Shown piece after piece: positions 32,445 to 43,431 of a DNA stretch of 64,000 nucleotides (position 1 is its first letter; every line of letters starts with the position of its first letter). The DNA comes from Diplonema japonicum (lineage: Eukaryota > Euglenozoa > Diplonemea > Diplonemida > Diplonemidae). The notes under the pieces are model-generated. The model saw only the letters and a program-made list of their open reading frames with translations. It was not told the origin of the DNA and did no database searches. The position numbers were made by a program, and so were the translations under genes. Location: the NCBI GenBank assembly GCA_964019335.1, contig OZ025671.1, positions 124,001 to 188,000 of the forward strand, in the 5' to 3' direction.

Positions 32445-34421
32445 CTACACCCACACGGGTGGCGGCGTGAAGTCGGAGGCGGCGTTCTGCAGCCACAAGT
32501 AGGTAACGATCGTGAAGAGGACAGCTATCCGCAGGAGCCACCATATGAAGGTCGAGTTCCCACTGGCGGTGATGTCCTCCTGGCGTTTCTTTTTTATCTC
32601 GCGCTTGGCGCGTCTCTCCAAGACATCGATGCGCTGCTCGAGCTCTGTGAGAATGCGCTGATCCTGACGAAGGGGTTAGTGGCACGTAAACCATTGCATA
32701 CCTTCTTTGGCAGCTGCGAGATATCAGCGCCAGTCATTTTCTCAACTGACTTCTCTATGTGCGACGCGCTCTGCTTCCTCTTCCCCAGCTTGAGCTCCTG
32801 CTTCAGGATCTCTTGCACGCTACTCAGCTGCTCGCACCGCCTGAAGTCGGGTACTAGGTTAGGTGTTATAAAGTACATACTTGTCCAGTTCCGAGTACAT
32901 CCCATTCATGGCCTTAAGGCGTAGCTCCAGTGCGTTGATAATGCCAAACATGCCTGTCTTGGCAGATGAGTCGCCGTTGACGATTTTGCGCAGCGTGAAG
33001 GCACCTGCTGCAGGCACGACGCTAGCCACGTCGGGGTGCAGGAGGGCCGAAGACAATTCGCCCACAGCATCACCGTCCTCGTGGTGCGTCATCTCCTCCT
33101 CTTCACGCTCACGCTCCCGCTGCATTTTGCGTTCAGTCCGTGCGTTCCTGCGCGTTTCCCGCTCAAGCCGTCTCATCTCTTTCACAGGGTCCCTAAACCC
33201 TGCTTGCTTGAGGGCCTTGATCTCGCTGTTTAGCTGTTGCAACTCTTCCTCCTTCTGCGTGGGCATCTCGTCAGCGACCTCCAAATTCTTGTTCGACCGA
33301 GACTGCTTCTGGAAGCCTGCGTAGAAGAGCCCCCTGAGGCGCTGGTCCACACGCACGCGCTCCTTGTCCACCATTCGCTCGATCTCCCGCTTACGCATTT
33401 GTCCCCGTTTATCTGTTTTGGCTATCGTCACGTTGCTGTTGTGGAGGGACTCCGTCACGGACTCGGTCGCCTCGTCGGCCACACGCTCCCTCTCCCTGCT
33501 CATTGAGGAAGACAGTGCAGAGTCCTTTCGCGGGAGGAAACCTGAGCTTTCAGGACGGAGCTGTGGTGATGTGGAAAGGTGCTGTCGCCTAGCCTGGTAG
33601 GGGTCCTTGCCTCCAAGGAGGTTGACCTGTGCTGCGAAGGACGAGTTATAGGCTGCGTCAGAGACGTCGCCCCTTGTGGGGGATGGGGAGGGCGACCTGT
33701 CGAGGTCGGGCCCCTGCTGCGTCTTGAGCTTGGAGATGACCTCGTTGAAGGAAGAGGGGAGCAGGTCCTTGCGGATGACGAGGCCGGAAGGGAGCGTCAC
33801 GTGCTCGATGTTGGGGGCCATGGCGGCGGCACGCTCGATCCTTTTTTTAGTCTCCGCCTTGGCCCAGCGCAGCGCCATGTGGAGGGGTGTACGGCCCTTC
33901 ATGTTTGGAATGTTGGGGTTGGCACCACGCTCTAGCAGCTCGATGACGATCGTGACGTGAGAGTTCCCCGCAGCAAAGAAGAGGGGCGTCTCGTCCTTCT
34001 CATTGCGGCAGTCGACTTCTATCTCGCCGCTGCGCTCGTCAAGTAAATAGTTGATGAGGTCAAGGTGACCTTCCTTTGCTGCCTGGTGCAGAATTGTTTC
34101 ACCTTCCTTGTTCTTCACAGTCGGGTCGCCACCTGCATCAAGAAGAAGACTAGCAATGCGCAGACTTGTCTCCACGTCGCCCTGCTTGCTCACCACGTTG
34201 TGCATTGCGGTCCTCCCATCTCTGTCCTGTACATTGGGGTCGGCTCGGTATTCTAACAACAGTTCCACAGCCTCTAGGTGCTGCTCTAGTACTGCATAGT
34301 GCAAAGGGGTCGCCTTCAAACCACGGTCGACTAGTGTGACTGGGGCACTTCTTGACGACAAGATCAACTGAAGTTGTATAATGTCGCCGCGCTTTGCGCA
34401 TTCATGTAAATCCAACGACAT
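32445..34421 (-). CDS. ankyrin-repeat protein with C-terminal membrane anchor, three exons
   Basis: Exons 34421-32881, 32840-32702 and 32663-32445 join in frame to 632 residues (introns 40 and 38 nt; both have a CTAAC-type branch-point candidate close to the 3' end). Ankyrin repeats fill about residues 1-205 (ATPLHYAVLEQHLEAVELLL, GRTPLHMAL). A charged linker and helical, coiled-coil regions (about 340-470 and 515-598) follow. A single hydrophobic segment (FIWWLLRIAVLFTIVTYLWL, about 599-618) lies 14 residues from the end, a tail-anchored topology with the ankyrin domain in the cytosol. No signal peptide. It probably acts as a membrane-tethered scaffold; partner and organelle unknown. The two 3' exons look like separate small genes until spliced. 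Confidence 0.85.
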
Positions 34422-34702
34422 GTTTTTTTTTTTTCTCTCTTTTTTTTTTTCCTTGCTGCTTTTTTTTTTTTTTTTCCTCCCGCTTTTTCGTGTCAATAAG
34501 ATTAGAAGAAGAAAAAAAGGGGGGGGGGAAGCAACCATATCAGAGGAGAAGAAAAAGGAAAAAAAAAAATAAAAAATAAAAATAAAAAATAGTAAAACGT
34601 GTGGTTAAAAAAAAAAAAAAAAGAAAAAAACAGAGAAGCGAAAGAAAAACAAAAAAAAACAACTTTTGTTTGTTGGTGTGTCATACATGTGTTTCCTTTT
34701 TT

Positions 34703-34733
<31 letters not shown>

Positions 34734-35237
34734 GTACTGTGAAGGAGTTTGTTTTTTTTTTTAATGTTTTATTTCAGCTTCAGCTTCTAACCTTTTCTTT
34801 TTTTTTTTAAAACGACTTTTCTTATTTTCTTCCTCTGGAAAAAAATAAAGAACGGGAGGGGGGATAAAAGGGAGAATGGGTGGGGGGGAAAAAAAAGAGG
34901 AGGTTTGAAAAGAAGGAGAAGAACACAAAATAAATATGGAGCTAAATTATTACTATCCTATCAGCCGAAACTGGTACCCTCCATCGCCCCCCCACCCCTT
35001 GTTTCTGCCTTATCTTTCTCCTCTCCCTATTCAGTGCCCCCTCCCCCTTTATCTTGCTTATGGACCCCAATCATACCTGGTGTGGCTGAGTTAGGAACCT
35101 TTTAAGAAAAGTAGTGAATAAACCAGCGGTGAAAGGAGTGGGGGTGGGGGGTGGTGGTACCTCTGTCAGCACACTTCTTATGAACCAAAGAAAAAAAAAA
35201 GAAGAAGAAATTAGAAGAAAATCAAAAAGAGAAAGGG

Positions 35238-35275
<38 letters not shown>

Positions 35276-35413
35276 AAAGAAGAGAAACGAAAAAGATAGC
35301 CCCATGAATCAACTTATCTTTTTTGTTTCTATTTTTTTTCTCTTTTTTTTTTTCCTTCTCTTTTTTTTTTTTTTTTTCTTTCATCCTCTCTTTCCCCTAT
35401 CCTCTTATACTGC
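34422..35413. other. intergenic spacer
   Basis: Mostly A- and T-runs with a C/T-rich stretch near 34980-35060. No gene recognised. Confidence 0.6.
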
Positions 35414-37885
35414 TCACAGCTTGGCCTGTCCAGAGCAGATCCTTTCGAAGGCGTTCTCATTGAGTTCGGAGTAGGTGCCAGCGGGGATGTCGAAGAACCT
35501 TTAATATTATTATTTTTAAGAATTTCCATACCACATCTTGTCGCTGCATTTTTTGGGGTCAAAGCTCTCCTTCTTGTACTGCACCTTCATGTGCTTGAAG
35601 GTGCCTGTCGAGTCCATCTGAGCGAGGAAACGCACGAACATGGGAACCTTTTAACGTTAAAAAACCTTTTTGTCTCTCCATACCGAGTACATGGGCAGGT
35701 TGGCTCTGCAGTAGGTCGCGAATTTCCTAGGGTCAATCGGGACGTTGGGGTCCTGGTTGATGGCAACCATGCAAGCCCTGCCGTCCTTCCCCGGCACCTC
35801 AACCCCGTACACAGAGGCTTCAATGATACCAGGGAAGGTGGAGAGCACCTCGGACACCTCCATAGTGGAGACGTTCTCACCCTTCCATCGGAACTGTGGT
35901 GTTGCTTTTAAAAAAAAGAAAGAAAAAAAGTTGTCTCGATTTTAGTGGTGCCATGCAGTATGTGACACAGCAGCCACCCTTGTGAAACTTCGCCCCGAAG
36001 CCTCCCAAGTCCCCTGTGGTCCCGTAGAAAGTAAAAGTGGAGAGGTAAAGAAAGCTTGGAAATTGAAATAGGGAGAGGGGCCACAGAAGCAATTAAACAC
36101 CAACTGGAGTATGCTGTGGGAGATTGCTTCACTGGCCTGCCCACCTCCTTGTTCGATGTAATGGGATAAGGGACTCTCCGTTGAGGGCGATGCCAACTGG
36201 CGCCACGCGTAGGGTGGGCTCTCCACCCCCGTCCAGGTTTCCCCACGTGTACGGCTTTAGAACGAGAGTTTCCCTTTCGCTTGTGTCTCTCCAAACCACA
36301 ATTACCAGGAACCACCACAGGGAGGTTGGAAACATTGGTCCCCAAAAAAAGTCACATACAGTGTCGCCGATCCTGTCTACGAAGTAGGTGTACCCGTTGG
36401 TCTTCCTCAGAAGGTCTCCTGTTCTGAAGTAGGAGTCGCCCTTCACGAACACATCCCTCATGATCTTCTTCTCGGTCGCTTCCTTGTTGGTGTACCCTTC
36501 GAAGTCAGGGGCCGAACCAGTGGCCGTCTTGACCATCTTGATAGGGCTGATGAGCTCACCTGGCTGGTTGTCTTCGACAATTTCGCAGAAGCCTGCCTTG
36601 TTCCTGATGGGCATTTCGTTCTCAACGTCAAACTTCACAATGTACATAGGGCGTGCCGCCTGAAGGATCGCGCCGGTCTTCCCAACAGCACCCTGGCCCT
36701 CGTAGTTCCTGCAGAAGTTGAAGAGGAACGCGTTCCCCTCTGTGGCACCGTAGAACTCCCCGATCTCAGGAATGTTGTTCCTCCTCTGGAAGGTGTCCCA
36801 GATCTCAGGCCTCAGCCCGTTGCCAATGGCGATTCTAAGACGGTGCTTCTTCTCCTCCGGCTTGGGATCCGCGGCGAGGAGGTACCTGCACAGCTCACCA
36901 ATGTACTGCATGACAGTGGCCTTGTACCTGTTAAGATTGCTACCCAGTTTTGTACATACTTGATGCAGTCGCTCCAGTGCCTGGAGGCGGAGAACTTCTT
37001 CCTGATGATGTAAGTGCACCCCTTGTTCATCATGGACATGACACCAAGGTTAGCGGCTGTGTGGTAGAGGGGCATGCCTGAGCCGTAGATGACATCGGTG
37101 GCCTGGCAGCCGAAGGCGTTGACGATGATGGCGTAGTTGTTCATCTTCATGTGGCTGATCTTGCAGGCCTTGGGAAGCCCGGTGGTACCGCTGGTGTAGA
37201 TGTATCCGAAGGCATGCCCTGCGTCGAGGAGGTGCCCACGCCTCTCCTTGGCGTTAACCTTTTTGGTGGGGAAGGTCGCGATCTGCTGCAGGAAGTTGAT
37301 GCCTCCGTCAACCGAGGGCGCGTCGCCGACGATGGCGAAGGTCTTGACGCCGTTCTCACGGAAGCCCTTCTCCACGTTGTGGACGTTCTCAGAGATGTCG
37401 CTGTGGTAGATGATGCCGACGGCGCTGGCAATCTGAGTGCTGTGCAGGAGGGCCTTGCCCTTGATGTTCGAGTTGATCAACGCGATCTCAACACCCGCCT
37501 TGGCAAGACCCAACCAGGTCACAATGTAAATGGGATCGTTTTCCATGTACAACGCCACGCACTGCCCGGGCTTCCACAACGTGCACGCCCAGTTGGCAAC
37601 CTGGTTCGACTGCTCCTCCACCTGCTGGAAGGTGAGCGTGGCACCGGTGTCCGCGCTGATCAGGGCGACCTTGGTCTTGGACACCTCCTTCCTCGTCTTG
37701 GCCCACATGTCAACGATGCTCCACCCGGGGGTCTTGAAGTTCTTGTTCGCCTCCAAGTACACGCTGGCCAGCCTCGAGATCGCACCAAGGTCGTGCGACA
37801 GGTGGTACTTCCCGTCGACCCATTTCCAGCTCGCGAATGACGCAATGAGCGCCGCAAGGAGCTTGCCTTCAGTCGGAATGTCCAT
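35414..37885 (-). CDS. long/very-long-chain acyl-CoA synthetase, FATP (SLC27) type
   Basis: Five exons, 37885-36960, 36927-36360, 35893-35684, 35647-35532 and 35498-35414, join in frame to 634 residues, the normal FATP length. A hydrophobic N-terminal segment ([12 protein letters not shown]) suggests membrane attachment. AMP-binding motif [13 protein letters not shown] is at about 230. FYGATEGN (about 367), YFRTGDLL and the FATP motif [19 protein letters not shown] span the third junction. Reaction: fatty acid + ATP + CoA to acyl-CoA, with coupled uptake in this family. The lengths of introns 1, 3 and 4 are 32, 36 and 33 nt, but intron 2 is 466 nt. Confidence 0.93.
35894..36359 (-). other. 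unusually long intron 2 of the FATP gene
   Basis: Bounded by GTATGTGAC and CACCACAG on the coding strand, inside the conserved motif GDT|FRWKGE. It is about ten times longer than the other introns in the window and mostly complex sequence rather than homopolymer. Open stretches exist on the coding strand but end in stops and match no known domain. It may be an inserted element or host an RNA; no terminal repeats were found. Confidence 0.7.
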
Positions 37886-38010
37886 CTTACTATGCTGTGG
37901 TGTGGTGTGGTGTGGACCGAGTAAAAAAGGAGGGAAAGCAAAGGGAAGAAGAAAAGAAAAAAGGGAAAAAAAATAACAGGTCAAAGACTTTTTTTTAATG
38001 TCTGTGCGCC

Positions 38011-38655
38011 TCACGACTTTTGCGTCCCGGCGGTACTTCTCTTTTCGTTTACAAGCTTTTCCTCTTCTTCAACAATACGCTGACGGAGCCACATGACAGC
38101 GGAGATGAAACCAGCGAGAGACGACACTGTCTCCGGGGTGGAGAAGGCACCGAGGGCGGTGGTGTCGAGGAGGGCTCTTGTCATGGCGGGGGTGGGGGTC
38201 GGGGTGGAGCGGAGCTCGTGGAGGGCGTCAAGGGCCCGCGAGGCGACTGCAATGCGGGTTTCTGTTTTGGGAGACAGAAAGGACTTCTTTGTAAGGAAGC
38301 TAGCACAGCAGTTCAAAACAAGAGCGTTGCTGCAGAGGTCCGAGAAAATGTCCTTCGGGGTCTTGCTTGAGAAGTCTGAGAAGGCTCGGATAGGCGCGGT
38401 GACTCCCTGCGCTAAGTTCAACACACCCAGACCAGTACCTGCTGACTTCGCCGCACCACGAAGAACCTCTGCTACCTCAACGTCTTCCTCTTCCACACCA
38501 GCAGCGAGCCCTTTTGCTGCATACTGAAGCATAGCACACACCTGGCCCACACCCTGACTCGTCTCGAGCACCTTCGCGATCGCTGTCAGCTTCACAGGCA
38601 CATCACCGCCCCCTAGGACTGTCCGCACTGCGTACCCCGCGGGTATAGCAGCCAT
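38011..38655 (-). CDS. possible PEX11-like peroxisomal membrane protein
   Basis: Single exon, 214 residues. The N-terminal part has the feel of PEX11 (TAIAKVLETSQGVGQVCAML, then QYAAKGLAAG), that is, a helix with a Gln-Tyr pair followed by a small-residue segment. Weakly hydrophobic helices occur at about 70-90 and 105-125, and a more hydrophobic one (VSSLAGFISAVMWLRQRIVE) near the C-terminus. PEX11 proteins shape and divide peroxisomes or glycosomes. The similarity is weak and by eye only. It lies 125 bp downstream of the FATP start codon in reverse order; if the call is right, two lipid/peroxisome genes are adjacent. Confidence 0.45.
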   Translation of the reverse strand: MAAIPAGYAVRTVLGGGDVPVKLTAIAKVLETSQGVGQVCAMLQYAAKGLAAGVEEEDVEVAEVLRGAAKSAGTGLGVLNLAQGVTAPIRAFSDFSSKTPKDIFSDLCSNALVLNCCASFLTKKSFLSPKTETRIAVASRALDALHELRSTPTPTPAMTRALLDTTALGAFSTPETVSSLAGFISAVMWLRQRIVEEEEKLVNEKRSTAGTQKS

Positions 38656-39186
38656 AACAAACTCTCAAAGTGTTATTATGTGACGTGCCACCTGTTGGTT
38701 GTTATGGTCGATCATCTGGCGAGGAGAAATGAAGAAATGAAAAAAAAGAATACAGTAAAAAAAAAAGGGGGGGGGACTGGGGGACGCTTCCCTGGGTCCC
38801 GGTCCCCAGTCAGTATTTCTCCGTTTTACTGTAAATTTATCCTTCTCGACAAAAAAAAGAAAAAAAAAGAAGAAGAAACATATCGGTGCAGTGGGCTGCG
38901 TGAGTTTAAATAAAAAAGAAAAAGTAGTAGAGGGAGGGGGGGTAGTGGATGGGGGAAAAACAAAAAAAAAACACATTGTTCTCTTTTTTTTTTTCCCTCC
39001 AATTTTTTCACCCTCTCCCCTTATCCCCTTTAGCTTATGGGACAGTGTAAAAGGTGGTGACGGGGATGACTAAACGAATAATATAAAAAATATAAAAAGC
39101 AACAACACAACAACAACAAAAAAAAAGAGGAAAACTGACTGGAAAAAAAAAGGAAAAAAAAAAAACTTGATTTCTCATAAATTCTT
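38656..39186. other. intergenic spacer
   Basis: Homopolymer-rich, with AACAACAAC and A-run stretches near 39100-39170. No gene recognised. Confidence 0.6.
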
Positions 39187-40125
39187 TCAAGCACACGCCA
39201 AAAGTGTGGCGACGGTCAACTGCTCTTCATTGACAAGGTCCTTATGCCGCCCCTTCCCGGGTTTTCCCTTCCGCCTAGGAGCAGCGGCGGAAATACCGGC
39301 CGCACATGTTTTACGCGCGGCCTTCCGCTTCAAAGGGAGGGGAGGTGGGGGAACTTCTTGTTTCTGAGCCGCTTTTTGGGGAGAACTACGTTTCGACAGC
39401 CTGGGGACCTCCGGCTTCTTCGCCTTCACAGCAGGCGACACCTCGGGTAAGAGCACAGCGTGGGGGGCCGCAACACGCGGCGAAACACGCAAAGGCTTCA
39501 CAACACACACTCTGAACACGCGAACGCCCTCCTTGTACGTCTCTTCATAAACTCCACCAGAGGGCTTGGTTAAAACACCAACACCGTCTTTATGCCCGTT
39601 GACCCAAGGACCACGGTAAAACTCCCCAGTGAGGGTGGTGAAGAGGCACTCGCCATTCGGTGCACCGTTGATCCAGTGCCCGCATTCAAGTATGTTACCA
39701 TTGAAATACCGTTTGACCCCGTAGCCATGCGGGAGGCCTGTTTTGCTGTGGACAAGGCCTGTGAAGACTGCTGTGGGGTATTGTACGTCTATTTGTCGTT
39801 TGCTGTTTTCGAACAGTCCGTACTCCCCGTAGATGGGGGATGTCTCGTTGTATACAGGGTCGTGGTCGTGGGGTGCGGCTGTGGCCTCCGGTTGCTGCGT
39901 TGGGATCGTCACACTGTGCTTTCTGTACTCCGGTCGGAGCACGTCGTCAGCCTCGCTGTCGCTTTCCTGTGTTCGATCCTTGCTTCGTCTTTCTTTCTTA
40001 TTCTTTTTGGAAATTCTGTCTGTTGAACTGCTCACCCGTAACTCGTCCAGCATATCCCTCGGAGGGGGACTGCTGTCGCTATACCCTCCATCGCTCGAGT
40101 CTGAATATAGCCCGAGCGTTTCCAT
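39187..40125 (-). CDS. MORN-repeat protein
   Basis: Single exon, 312 residues, ATG at 40125 after an A-rich leader. The N-terminus is acidic and Ser-rich with a basic patch (about 35-52). MORN repeats at about 120-200 show the usual pattern: FTGLVHSKTGLPHGYGVKRY, GHWINGAPNGECLF, YRGPWVNGHKDGVGVL. The C-terminal third is basic and Pro/Lys-rich. MORN repeats act as membrane-proximal or cytoskeletal scaffolds in protists. No enzyme domain is attached. Specific role unknown. Confidence 0.85.
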   Translation of the reverse strand: METLGLYSDSSDGGYSDSSPPPRDMLDELRVSSSTDRISKKNKKERRSKDRTQESDSEADDVLRPEYRKHSVTIPTQQPEATAAPHDHDPVYNETSPIYGEYGLFENSKRQIDVQYPTAVFTGLVHSKTGLPHGYGVKRYFNGNILECGHWINGAPNGECLFTTLTGEFYRGPWVNGHKDGVGVLTKPSGGVYEETYKEGVRVFRVCVVKPLRVSPRVAAPHAVLLPEVSPAVKAKKPEVPRLSKRSSPQKAAQKQEVPPPPLPLKRKAARKTCAAGISAAAPRRKGKPGKGRHKDLVNEEQLTVATLLACA

Positions 40126-40323
40126 TTTTTTTTTTTCTTTCCGCCCCCCCTTTTTTTGTGTTTTTGTTTTTGTTTTTGTTTTGACGAAAAAATTGAAGAA
40201 AAAAAAATCATCTTTTTTTTTTTTTTTTTTTTTAAAGTGTTGAACGGTACTGAAAATCCCGGATACGCTTATAATGTGATTCCCAACACTTTTTTTTGTT
40301 TTTTTTCTTTTGTTTCTTCTTTT

Positions 40324-41031
40324 TCATGCCACGTCGAAACCCCTTAACGAGCTGATGTCCCGCTCCAGCTTCTCCGTTTCGGTTTGTATACGCTGATTCT
40401 TCCTGCACAGCTCCATCCACTCCAATTCAGATTCCTTCAATACCCGTGCGATTTTCTGTATTTTTTTTTCTTTTTTTTTTTCTTGTGTGAACTTACCCTC
40501 TGCTTGTGTTTTCTGAAAGTGTTGACTTCCTCGATTTTTCTTTTGGTGGCCTCCAATTGCTGCTCCACCTGGTTGCTGACCGACCTTGTCTCCTCGTTGC
40601 TGGACAGCCATGCGTCTTTCCCGTAGTCATTCAATAGTTCTAAATTCGTGTGTCGAGTCACCTTTTTTTTTTTTTTCTTTTTTGTTTTTTTTTTTTTTTT
40701 TTGTTTAAACCTGTTGTTGATATTGCGCTTGTGCGTTGCTGATGGCCTTGGACCAGGCTGCCATATCACCATCCTCCGATCCTGCGGGAGGGATCACCTC
40801 GTATCTAGACCGATCCAATGGGAGGGGGGGCCTGCCCTGTGCTACCCTCTGCAGCTCGTCTTGTACCATACTGCTTACACGACTTTCTGGCAATGGGAGG
40901 TTTTGCAAGTAGTCACCTTCAGGAAATGTAGCCAGCTCCTCTTCTATCATTTGGTCAATCTGCTCCCTCAGGGCTTTAGTGAGGGGCGGGTCGATGTAAG
41001 CGAGGGCATCAATTTGAATTTGACCAGACAT
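40324..41031 (-). CDS. BCAS2: pre-mRNA splicing factor SPF27 (BCAS2 homologue), three exons
   Basis: Exons 41031-40711, 40661-40497 and 40455-40324 join in frame to 205 residues. The family start is recognisable (IDALAYIDPPLTKALREQID), then the typical YLQNLP, PLDRSRYEV, the ISNAQAQYQQQ region, NLELLNDYGKDAW (animal form NLELMSQHGCNAW) and a C-terminal coiled coil (RVLKESELEWMELCRKNQRI). SPF27 is a core subunit of the Prp19/NineTeen complex of the spliceosome. The introns are 49 and 41 nt and rich in A; the first begins GTTTAAAC and holds long A-runs. Confidence 0.9.
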
Positions 41032-41261
41032 TTTTTTTTCTTTTTTTTTTCTCTCTCTCTTTTTTTTAAAAGGTTTCTTTCCCCCCTCGTTCTCCCTTTT
41101 CGCCCCCTTCCTTTTTTATTGTTTTTCTTTCGCCCCCCCCCCTCGGGGCGGCAACTCTGACAATGTCAAGTGATCATCACCTCTTAAGCGCAGGAAGTTC
41201 CCCCTACCCCCTACCCCCCGATGTGGAATCCCTCAAAAAAAAAAGAATAAAATGGGAGGGG

Positions 41262-42050
41262 TTACAACCTCCCTGCCTTTTCCTTTTCCTTCCGCTCTCT
41301 CGCCTCGCGTTCCTCTCGCATCTTTTTGTATTTGTCTTCCTTGTTCTCTTTTTTTCCTTTTTTCTCTTTCTTTTCCTTTTTGGGATGACTGCTCACCGGT
41401 ACGTCTCGGGGTTGCGATGCGGCTCCCTTAAGGTACCAGGGCTTCTCTGACAGACCTTGCTTTCCGCCAAAGGCATGAGTGAGGTCCATCTTAGGTACTT
41501 CTCTTTCAACAGTGCGGTTGTGCATTTTGTGTCGCGTCTTCTCGACGAAGGTGTTTGGAGCTACGGATGGAGGTGCTGTGTGACCTTCGGGGAAAATTAA
41601 ATTTTGCAAGTCTTCAGGAAGCGCTGAAGGTGCCGAAGGTGTATCTTGCTTAGCTTCCCTCTCTTGTGTCGAGCTTACAGGTGGCTTCCAGTCACACACC
41701 TTTTGGTATTGTTGGTGTGCTTCGTCTCTCTTCTTTGCCAGTGTTTCGTTTCTTCTCTTCTCCCTTTCTTCTTTTGTTTTCTTCTTCCCCCTCCATGTGT
41801 ATCCTGCTTCCTCGGGGTCTGTGCTTTCACTATCGCATTCCTCTTGGATCGTGTGCTTGTCTGTGGCCTCTCCCCTTGCCCGTCCCAGCAGGGCCTCGTG
41901 GCGGTTTTTTGAGTTCGCCACCACCTTCTCCAACTTTCTTTTTTTCTTATTCTCTCGGTACTCTTCTTCATCCTGTTCCACCCTCAGCCTGTTCTCCAGG
42001 TTCCAGACGTGGTACCGCTTGTTTTTTACTACATCGCCGACTTTGCCCAT
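41262..42050 (-). CDS. LENG1: CIR_N-domain protein, LENG1-like
   Basis: Single exon, 262 residues. It starts with a CIR_N-type segment (KRYHVWNLENRLRVEQDEEE, about 11-30), which in the family is a Trp-rich N-terminal motif found in CIR, CWC25 and LENG1. The middle and end are highly charged. A late KPWYLKG motif (about 212) is what I associate with LENG1 proteins. These proteins are linked to spliceosomes; the exact task is unclear. It lies directly upstream (in transcription order) of SPF27, another splicing factor, with a purine-rich 230-bp spacer. CWC25 is the main alternative assignment. Confidence 0.72.
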   Translation of the reverse strand: MGKVGDVVKNKRYHVWNLENRLRVEQDEEEYRENKKKRKLEKVVANSKNRHEALLGRARGEATDKHTIQEECDSESTDPEEAGYTWRGKKKTKEEREKRRNETLAKKRDEAHQQYQKVCDWKPPVSSTQEREAKQDTPSAPSALPEDLQNLIFPEGHTAPPSVAPNTFVEKTRHKMHNRTVEREVPKMDLTHAFGGKQGLSEKPWYLKGAASQPRDVPVSSHPKKEKKEKKGKKENKEDKYKKMREEREARERKEKEKAGRL

Positions 42051-42200
42051 TTTCTTTTCGAGGGGTTTTTTTTTCTTCTTTTTTTTTTCCTCCTTTTTTT
42101 AGGGATTGTTTTTTTTTTTTTATATTTCAGGTAAGGTGTTTTCTTTGGACATGCAAAAAAAACAAGAGGGGGGCGGGGCGGGAAGGGGAAAAAAAAACCC

Positions 42201-42255
<55 letters not shown>

Positions 42256-42560
42256 GGACAGTGGAGGCGCAAGGCAAAAAGACAATCGAGCAAATAACAA
42301 CCTGCTTATCTTTCTTGCTTCCTCCTCACATTGAGCCCCCCCCCCCCCCCCCCCCCCCCCCCCATACACACTGAAATCTTACCGAATTTCGCAGCAGCCA
42401 AAAAATGCCGTAAACAAATAACAATTTCAAAATCTGCTTACTTGTTCCGGCAAAAAGAAAATGATATCCAGGAATAATATATGAATATAAAATGCGGAAT
42501 GGGGGGAAGGGGTGTTTTCTTTCTTTCTTTTTTTTCTTCTTTTTCTCTCTCTTTTCCCCC
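42051..42560. other. intergenic spacer with C-run
   Basis: Contains an A-run of about 50 at 42204-42252 and a C-run of about 26 at 42337-42363. No gene recognised. Confidence 0.6.
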
Positions 42561-43431
42561 TCATGCGAAAACAGATTTCGGGTAAGGCGTCTCGCTGATC
42601 GGGGAGGTTTCAAGCCTTTTGAGGTACCCTTCCCAGGACTGTTCCCTGTACTTCCTGGCCTCCTCTGCTCTGTTGGCCGCGTTAAGAATTCCACGGCCAA
42701 CCTGGATAACATCAGCACCCTTCCCAACCACACTCGAAGGGGTGTTGTACTGTTGCCCGAGGCTATCACCACCAGCTTGCAATTTCACACCAGGGGTAAG
42801 AGTAATGAACCCAGGGTGGTCTGTCAGGCGGTGCTGCGCAACGAAACCGAAAATGAAGTCCTCATGGTCGTAAGCCTGCTGGACACATGCCTTGGTGTAT
42901 GGGCCGCCGTCAGCAAGCGTTCCTTTTGAGGACATCTCCGCAACGAGAAGAAGGCCTCTCTTGCGAGGAACACCCACTTCTTTCAAAGCCTCCACAGTTC
43001 CAGGTCCTGCAATGATGTGGGCGTTGGTAACATGGGACCATTCTGCGATGCGGTGGTGCCCGTGTTCGTACTGCAGCTTTGCTGTGTTGCCGATATCAGC
43101 AAATTTTCTATCTTCAAAGATCACGAAGTCCAGCTCTTCAGAGAGCTTTTGCAGCTCCTTCACAAGCTCATCATCGAAATCACGAACAACGTCCATGTGG
43201 GTCTTGATCATGCAGCACTCTGCACCAACCTCCCTCACCGTAGTCAGAAGCTCTTCTTTGGTTGTAACATCAGGGTTGAAAGACAGGCATGACTTCTTTC
43301 TTGCCATCGTTTCAAATACTTTTCTTTTTTTTTTTTTTTTTTTTTTTCTCGGCCCAATATCATTATCCATACCTCCCTGCTTCGTTCTTACACAATTTCG
43401 CTCTCTCTTCGAAGGTTAGTTCCTTTGCCAT
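42561..43431 (-). CDS. URA3: orotidine 5'-phosphate decarboxylase, stand-alone
   Basis: Two exons, 43431-43373 and 43323-42561, joined over a 49-nt intron, give 273 residues. The first exon supplies the usual N-terminal helix (MAKELTFEERAKLC). The active-site Asp-x-Lys-x-x-Asp array is in IFEDRKFADIGNT (about 97-109), the upstream Lys in KTHMDV, and the phosphate-binding end in GKGADVIQVGRGI. It catalyses OMP to UMP in pyrimidine synthesis. No orotate phosphoribosyltransferase domain is attached on either side, unlike UMP synthases of animals and the reversed fusion of kinetoplastids, so it is monofunctional as in fungi. The intron is GTATGG, a short spacer and an A-run. Confidence 0.94.

Noticed and set aside
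32445-32905. Two small genes downstream of the ankyrin gene
   Set aside because: Splicing at 32841-32880 and 32664-32701 joins them in frame to the ankyrin exon and yields one C-terminal membrane anchor.
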